Shown here in pieces: positions 58,357-64,000 of a stretch of 64,000 nt of DNA. The position numbers were made by a program, and so were the translations under genes. The notes under the pieces are model-generated. The model made no database searches. It had not been told where the DNA came from and saw nothing but the letters and a program-made list of their open reading frames with translations. Location: the NCBI RefSeq assembly GCF_001653235.2, contig NC_035792.1, forward strand, positions 1,736,001 to 1,800,000. The letters are read 5' to 3'. The stretch comes from Pochonia chlamydosporia 170. Its lineage: Eukaryota; Ascomycota; Sordariomycetes; Hypocreales; Clavicipitaceae. How positions within the stretch are numbered: the stretch's first letter is position 1; the number at the start of each line of letters is the position of its first letter.

Positions 58357-59948
58357 TTAATTCTCCTGTTTCCCATTCACCAGACACTCATCTCCCGGTT
58401 GAACAGGATCATCCTTCATCAAATGCTCCACATCTGGCACGATTTCGCCTTCGCTAACCATGGGAAACGGTGTAAGAACATGACTGATGTCTCCCCACCA
58501 AGTCTCCCCGTATTTGAGATACCAGTCAACTGTTGTTTTCACCCCTTTTTCGAAACTTGTGTTTTGAGTCCAACCCAGTAGTCGTAGCTTCGTGCCATCT
58601 ACCGCATACCGCCGGTCATTGAACGGCCTGTCGTGCGTGTACTTGATCCATTTGCGGAACTGCTCTGGTGTCGAGTGGTCTATGCCCATTGTGTCTAACA
58701 GTTTGGAGCAAAGATCTAGATTTGATATTTCGTCGGAAGAACCGACATTGTAAATATGGCCAATGTGGCCCTTGTGTAAAATGGTGTCAAAGGCATCTGC
58801 GGCATCACCAGCATAAAGATAGCGTCTGGTTGGGCTTCCATCACCATGCAAACCAACAGGTCGGCCCCGGTTCAAAAGACAAGTGAATTTGGGTATAATT
58901 TCTGTCAAAGTATTAGTGAAAGGTCTACCAGCAAAGGTTACATCGTGCATAGGATGCTGGGCGGCTTACTCTCTGGGTATTGGTGTGGTCCGTACACATT
59001 ATTGCTTCGGACAATTATGGTGGGCAGCTTGAAGCTCTTGTTGTAAGATTGAACAAGCATTTCCGCCGCCGCTTTGCTCGCCGCGTATGGGTTTGTGGGC
59101 GAAAGAATGCTCGACTCAACCAAGTCATCATCGTCCTCCTTTACCTCACCATACACTTCGTCAGTGGAGACATGGATGAAGCGCTTGATCTGAGCCTTCT
59201 TGGCGCTCTCCAGCAACACATGTGTCCCGTACACGTTGGCGTGAGTGAAGCTATATGAGTTGCCAAAGCTCAGGTCCACATGAGACTGAGCGGCAAAGTG
59301 CAGGACCGTGTCGATTTTATATCGCTCCATGCAGTCCAATACTTCACTTGGATTTGTGAGGTCACCATGGTAAAAGGTGAAATTGCGCTTATCGTTGAGA
59401 ACTCTCGTATTGTTGAGGGACGAGCAGTAGTCGAGTTTGTCAAACGAAACCACATTGTATGCGTCTGGATACGTAAGAGTCAAGTGTCGCACAACCCAAG
59501 ACGCTCTGGAAAATGAGAAAGGAATTGTTAGATTACCAGCTAGCCCGCGTCATTTTGTGTAGTGCGGTCAGTCACTCACATGAAGCCTGCGCCTCCCGTT
59601 ATCATAATGTTCCTTACATCGGGACGAGGCTCAAAAGTCGTCGTGCCCTTGAGTATCGGCGCTTGTTTCCATACATCAAGATCTTGCAGATACCTGCGCG
59701 TACCATTGACCGCCTTGCCTGTGGGTGAAAAGTTGTGAGTAATTCGAGGGACACTCGATGCCAGCCATGACCTCGAAAACACCGCACTCACCATTGCCCA
59801 CGCCATTGGAAACAACGGGCGCGATATCCGGTGACGACGGCAAAGACGACGATGCGGATTTTGTCTGTCGTCGTGCGCTACGAGACACGCCCAGCTGCAA
59901 GCTCTTAAAGAGCCGTCGTGTCATGATGGAAGTCGCGACTGACCTCAT
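58357..59948 (-). CDS. NDP-glucose 4,6-dehydratase (RmlB/UGD-like, NAD-dependent epimerase family)
   Basis: Extended short-chain dehydrogenase that converts a nucleotide-glucose to its 4-keto-6-deoxy derivative, the first step towards rhamnose-type sugars; in fungi UDP-glucose is the likely substrate. Exons on the minus strand: 59948-59792, 59718-59580, 59505-58970, 58901-58357; 458 aa with all introns (73, 74, 68 nt) in phase. The NAD-binding motif GGAGFI is at about 94-99, the catalytic triad region STDEVYGE has Thr-Asp-Glu at about 213-215, and YAASK has Tyr 239 and Lys 243. VYGPHQYPE joins KIIPKFTCLL across the last intron. HDRPFNDRRYAVDGTKL is a further family block. Odd point: about 90 residues precede the Rossmann motif and the first 40 are Arg/Ser-rich without acids, like a mitochondrial presequence. 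A shorter start (MTRRLF) is possible. Confidence 0.92.
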
Positions 59949-60994
59949 AAGCTCAGAACTGCGTCACCATGCATGACATCAATTTCGTGGGATGCGAGAG
60001 CGGAGATGTGTCCGTCTGGACTCTGGACTGGCGAGCAATTGAAGACTCTCAGAGCTTGGATTCGAATTCTCGAAGGGCCATGAGTCGGATGCTGCTGCTC
60101 GGACAATTGGTCGCATCCGCAAGCAGTGCGGATGTTTTGGTAATGTTGAAAGTTGTCTTGATAAAATATGGTATGGTATGGACGGCAGTTGCGCAAATGT
60201 CTTGACTCTTGAGGCTTTTCGGTGGCGCGGCGCAGTGTTGCGTTGCACTCCAGTCAAGCATTCAATGCTGTCAGGCACTTTGAACGCCCCAACTTTCTTG
60301 CGCTCCAATGAAAGACTTGACATTTCCAGTTGACGAATGGGCGTGGCGTCGTGTGGCGTGGCACCACATCGCAGTTAGCACAGGTGAATCCGCGATCAAA
60401 TGGAAGTTGACATTGAATGGTTCTGGATGGAGACTTCTTGCCCTTCAATGTTTCGCCATGTCGCTCTACGTTTAGCACTACTGCTTCCCTTTTGGTTATT
60501 GCCGTAAATTTTCTCTAGTTCAACGCTCTCGAGTGAAGTAGGTATCCAAGGAAATCCAGGCATGTCGGATCCTACAAAACCTTTAAGGAGGAGCTACCAC
60601 TGTTTTCCTCGGCTGTATTGACTTGGCAAAATTGTACTTTATGACTAGAAGTCATCCAAATTAGGTAGAACGGGCAACTACAACGATCAAAGCATTTCAA
60701 GGTTGATGCACTGGCATTTACAGACCTACAGTTTGTGGTCAAAGGTATTTAGACATATCCAGGTATACACTAACACAGCTCAATATTCCTCAGCACACAA
60801 CGCGATATGCGGTACCTTTTCTTGTTCAAATACTTTTAACCCCCTATTGTATTTCTTTTGCTTCGTCTACTGCTGCAAGACAGCCTCTCACTCTCGTCTC
60901 CGCAGTCAAAGGAACACAATCGATCCAATAATTACCAACATAGGCACACTGGCTTACCCAAGTATTGATTCGCTAAACATGAAATATATACACC
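59949..60994. other. Spacer between two minus-strand genes (1.05 kb)
   Basis: It should contain the dehydratase promoter next to 59949 and the RPF1 3' UTR next to 60994. No gene, repeat or known site was recognised. Confidence 0.5.
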
Positions 60995-62236
60995 CTACAA
61001 GTTGAACCTCTTGCGATCCTTTTCCATCTTCGCCTTCCACTCCCATTGTGTGGCATCCTCGCCCTCGCTCCCAGCACGTCCAATCCCCTTATCAACTCTT
61101 CTCAGCTTAAGCGTAAATCGCGGGCCCAGCTCCTGCAAGCCTGCTCGGATGCCCTCAACTCCCTTCATCTCCTTCCCATCAGCACCAACAATGCTCTTCT
61201 CCGTGGCACGTTTCTCACGGAAGACATAACGATGCCTACGGACGAAAATGTAGTCACGCTGATTGTGAAGCGTAACCACCTGACGACCCTGGAACTCTGG
61301 GCGTGGTGGGAACAATGTCTGGAATAACTTGGCGGTGAGAAGACCAAGCGGTGTCTTGAAATTATTTAACAGAAGTTCCGGATAATGATTTGTAGCATTT
61401 CCGTGACCTGGAAGCTTCCTGCCTTCAATCCAATTCGATATTGAGAAGTGAAACGTCGGGCCGGCGGGAAGATGCACCACCGACAGCCCAGTGGGCTTTT
61501 TCAGATCTTCTTTAACGAGAAGAACTGTGGTGTAGTCCCTGTTCGTTGCAAACTTGCAAATTTCTCGTAGGGAATACTTGTGGCCATGGCGATGTGCAGA
61601 TCGAGGAATATATGTGCTGTTTGGAAACATGGCACCCAGCAGCTGAGCTTCGTAGTGAATGGTAGAGTTGAGAGAGGTCGTAACCAGAACCTTGGGATCT
61701 GGCGCAGGTATATCGCTGAATAAAGACGGAAACTTGAGAGCCAATGACGTCGGGGTCAAGTCGAGATTTGTGCTCGTAGTCGACGGCGCAATACTATTGT
61801 CTCGCTTCGCACGCTTCTCTCGCTGTTTTTCAAGCGCAGCCTGTCTCGCTTCGTCATCTTCGTCATCTTCCGAATCCAACATGCTGTCATTTTCCTCATC
61901 ATCTTCAGCATCCTTCATTTCCGCATCCAGGGCCGCTTGTTCCTCAGCTTCAGCATCCTCCATTTGCCTCCGCCTCAGCTTCTCCAGGTCAACCTGGGCG
62001 CCGAGACTGTCATCATCGCCCTCGTCCCATACTCGCTTTTGATCTAACGTGAGGGTTTTGTTCTTGGCCAATCGCGCGGCCTTGAGTTCCGGTTCCCTAT
62101 TTTCTTCCTTTCTGCGACGATGTCGAGCTTCTCTTCGCTCTTTGCCAGATGCCTTTTTGTGTTGTATGTAGAGGTCTTGGCGTTTTAACTTGTTGGCGGC
62201 TTTCAGAGCCTGCACAGGGGGTTTTGTGAACCCCAT
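60995..62236 (-). CDS. rpf1: Rpf1, Brix-domain ribosome biogenesis factor
   Basis: Nucleolar protein of 60S ribosomal subunit assembly (25S/5.8S rRNA maturation). A single exon of 413 aa; the start is MGFTKPPVQALKAANKLKRQ, because the frame upstream has no better ATG. The N-terminal half is basic then strongly acidic (DEEARQ and DSEDDEDDE stretches), as usual in nucleolar factors. The Brix domain begins KVLVTTSLNSTIHYEAQ and includes PNSTYIPRSAHRHGHKY, LPAGPTFHFSISNWIEG and FPPRPEFQGRQVVTLHNQRD; the sigma-like LQELGPRFTLKLRRVDKG motif lies near the C-terminus. It is divergent from NOC3, another 60S assembly gene, 313 bp away. Confidence 0.95.
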   Translation of the reverse strand: MGFTKPPVQALKAANKLKRQDLYIQHKKASGKERREARHRRRKEENREPELKAARLAKNKTLTLDQKRVWDEGDDDSLGAQVDLEKLRRRQMEDAEAEEQAALDAEMKDAEDDEENDSMLDSEDDEDDEARQAALEKQREKRAKRDNSIAPSTTSTNLDLTPTSLALKFPSLFSDIPAPDPKVLVTTSLNSTIHYEAQLLGAMFPNSTYIPRSAHRHGHKYSLREICKFATNRDYTTVLLVKEDLKKPTGLSVVHLPAGPTFHFSISNWIEGRKLPGHGNATNHYPELLLNNFKTPLGLLTAKLFQTLFPPRPEFQGRQVVTLHNQRDYIFVRRHRYVFREKRATEKSIVGADGKEMKGVEGIRAGLQELGPRFTLKLRRVDKGIGRAGSEGEDATQWEWKAKMEKDRKRFNL

Positions 62237-62549
62237 GGTAAACGCTGATTCTTTTTGTTTCGGCTGTGCAATTGCAAACAAATCAAGCAAGCAAAGAGGC
62301 TGGGCTGGAAATTTTGGCTTGGAGGGGCATGGGTGCAAGGTTGCAAAAAATCCGGCAGAAAATTCCAAAAATTTTGGCGGTGAGCATAAACCACCACATC
62401 TGATTGGAGGCACCCGAAACTTCTGGGTCGCAAATCGTGAGCTCTCGCAAGAAATTCGACACCAGAGGACCCTTGATCCGACAGAAAAAATAACGACCAC
62501 ACAATAAATCTTGCGTTCGCCGCCAAACGGACGGCTAACACCAAGAAAG
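62237..62549. promoter_or_regulatory. Shared divergent promoter of rpf1 and noc3 with RRPE-like element
   Basis: A 313 bp interval between the start codons of two 60S assembly genes. It contains AAAAATTTT at 62367-62375, the core of the rRNA-processing element (RRPE) known from yeast ribosome-biogenesis promoters, and a related GAAATTTTGG around 62308-62317. No PAC (GATGAG) motif was seen between the two starts. Joint control is a reasonable inference. Confidence 0.5.
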
Positions 62550-64000
62550 ATGGTCGTCAATGGCAATAAAAAGAGGAAAATTACTCACGCCTCCTCAGAC
62601 GATGAGTCGCACGAGCCAGTAACATCGAAACGAGCACAAAAGGACTTCTTCAAGCATGCATCCAACTGGAATCTCGAACAAGACTACGAGTCTCGGCCGC
62701 GGAAAGGAAAGAAGAACGATAAGGAAAACACCAAACTCCCAGTCAAGTCTCAGGACGGTCGGTTAGAAATTCTCAAAAGTCTTGACCCAGACGATGACGC
62801 AGAGTCTATCGAGAGCGACACAGAATGGCTAGAAGGGCGCGATGATGAAGTCGGGTCAGAAGACGATGATGCTGTGGACGAGAAGGAGGAGGAGTCGGAG
62901 ATTCCAGAGGCACAGCAAATTTTGGAAGCACAAGAAGAGCTAGCCAAAGCAGCTATGGCCCTCAACGAAAATCCCGAAGAAAACGTCGCCAATCTAAAGA
63001 CCCTTGCCAAAATCGGTGAATCCAAGATTCCCACGATTCGCATGCTCGCGCTCATAACACAAATGACGGTATACAAGGACATCATCCCGGGCTACAGAAT
63101 ACGACCACAAGCCGAAGACGCACCCAAGGAGAAACTGTCCAAAGAAGTTCGCGGCCTACGACAGTTCGAACAGTCCCTCCTAGCAGGCTACCAAGCATAC
63201 ATCAAGGTGCTCGCACACTGCGCCAAATCAGAAACGACGCCCATCCGAGGCGGACAAAGTCTCTCCAGCGTCGCAGTCACTTGCGCATGCACCCTGATCA
63301 CAACCGTACCGCACTTCAACTTCCGCTCCGACATCCTGCGCATCCTCGTTGGCAAACTCAGCCGAAGAAAACTCGACAACGATGCCACCAAGATCATTCA
63401 AGCTCTAGAGACCCTCTTCCGCGATGACGAAGAAGGCCGTCCCACCCTGGAAGCCGTCTCCCTCGTCACCAAGATGATGAAGGCGAAAGAATTCGCCGTC
63501 CACGAATCTGTACTCAACCTCTTCCTCAGCCTCCGTCTGCTCTCCGAATTCTCAGGCAAAGCATCCCAAGACACAGTCGAGCAGCAGCAAACATCAAACC
63601 CCAAAAAGAAACAACGCGAGTTTCGAACAAAGAGGGAACGAAAGGCAATGAAGGAGCAAAAGTTACTGGACAAAGACATGTCTCTTGCTGACGCACTCGT
63701 CAGCCACGAGGAGCGAGAGCGAATGCAATCCGACACCTTGAAACTCGTCTTTGCCACGTATTTCCGCATCCTGAAGCAACGATCACCTCATCTTATGGGT
63801 GCGGTGTTGGAAGGGCTAGCCAAGTACTCACATCTGATTAATCAAGACTTCTTCGGCGACTTGCTAGAAGCTCTCAAAGATCTTATCCGCCACAGCGATG
63901 AAGACGCCGAAAAGGGTCCCGCTGACGAGGAAGTTGCCGATAACGAAGAAAATGAGGATTCGGTTCGGAATCTCACCCGCGAGGCTCTCCTGTGTACCGT
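62550..64000 (+). CDS. noc3: Noc3, nucleolar complex protein of 60S assembly (3' end outside window)
   Basis: Partner in the Noc2-Noc3 complex that accompanies pre-60S particles, also linked to pre-replication complexes in yeast. The frame opens at ATG 62550 (MVVNGNKKRKITHASSDDES) and is uninterrupted for about 483 codons to the window edge, so the gene is partial here. The N-terminus has a basic nuclear-localisation patch followed by an acidic stretch (about 85-125). The NOC3p domain starts near QQILEAQEELAKAAMALNEN and includes LKTLAKIGESKIPTIRMLAL and YKDIIPGYRIRP. A second basic segment (KKKQREFRTKRERKAMKEQK) follows. The CBF/Mak21 domain expected downstream is not in view. Divergent from rpf1. 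Confidence 0.93.
   Translation, partial: MVVNGNKKRKITHASSDDESHEPVTSKRAQKDFFKHASNWNLEQDYESRPRKGKKNDKENTKLPVKSQDGRLEILKSLDPDDDAESIESDTEWLEGRDDEVGSEDDDAVDEKEEESEIPEAQQILEAQEELAKAAMALNENPEENVANLKTLAKIGESKIPTIRMLALITQMTVYKDIIPGYRIRPQAEDAPKEKLSKEVRGLRQFEQSLLAGYQAYIKVLAHCAKSETTPIRGGQSLSSVAVTCACTLITTVPHFNFRSDILRILVGKLSRRKLDNDATKIIQALETLFRDDEEGRPTLEAVSLVTKMMKAKEFAVHESVLNLFLSLRLLSEFSGKASQDTVEQQQTSNPKKKQREFRTKRERKAMKEQKLLDKDMSLADALVSHEERERMQSDTLKLVFATYFRILKQRSPHLMGAVLEGLAKYSHLINQDFFGDLLEALKDLIRHSDEDAEKGPADEEVADNEENEDSVRNLTREALLCT

Overview
The window is nuclear DNA of a filamentous ascomycete, most likely a Sordariomycete and plausibly Hypocreales. The evidence is genes broken by short introns of about 45-100 nt with GT(A/G)NGT donors and CTAAC-like branch points, two Zn2Cys6 regulators, a LaeA-like methyltransferase, a yapsin-like GPI aspartic protease, and fungal orthologues of Hsp104, Vps18, Pbn1, Rpf1, Noc3 and Mhr1. 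Base composition is balanced, and I saw no transposon ORFs, CRISPR arrays, rRNA or convincing tRNA genes. Sixteen complete or partial protein genes and one pseudogene are well supported, and one small ORF is tentative. Exon boundaries were placed by hand from splice sites and reading frame; every spliced gene called here as functional keeps an intact frame.

Left third (1-24 kb), gene-dense: prephenate dehydratase (PHA2); a dynamin-like GTPase broken by a frameshift and a stop; a sulfotransferase-like P-loop protein; the mitochondrial ribosomal/recombination protein Mhr1 (mL67), divergent from the Hsp104-type disaggregase; a PriB/LEU3-like Zn2Cys6 regulator; the ER GPI-mannosyltransferase subunit Pbn1; and, divergent from it, a 968-residue protein joining a caspase-like domain, a homeodomain-like segment and a catalytically dead rhodanese-like domain. 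This last gene is the most unusual object in the window.

Middle (24-50 kb), gene-poor: about 9.4 kb and 6.9 kb without a recognisable gene flank a TALE homeobox gene. A large Zn2Cys6 regulator follows, tail-to-tail with a GPI-anchored aspartic protease, then another sparse 3.3 kb. These spaces carry only short tandem repeats, scattered palindromic TACGGAGTA motifs and one long open frame of doubtful meaning.

Right third (50-64 kb), gene-dense: a divergent V-ATPase c-ring subunit lies tail-to-tail with VPS18, so two vacuolar functions are adjacent. Next come a LaeA-like methyltransferase, an NDP-glucose 4,6-dehydratase with a mitochondrial-looking N-terminus, and a divergent pair of ribosome-biogenesis genes (RPF1 and NOC3) sharing a 313 bp promoter with an RRPE-like AAAAATTTT. 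NOC3 runs off the window edge.
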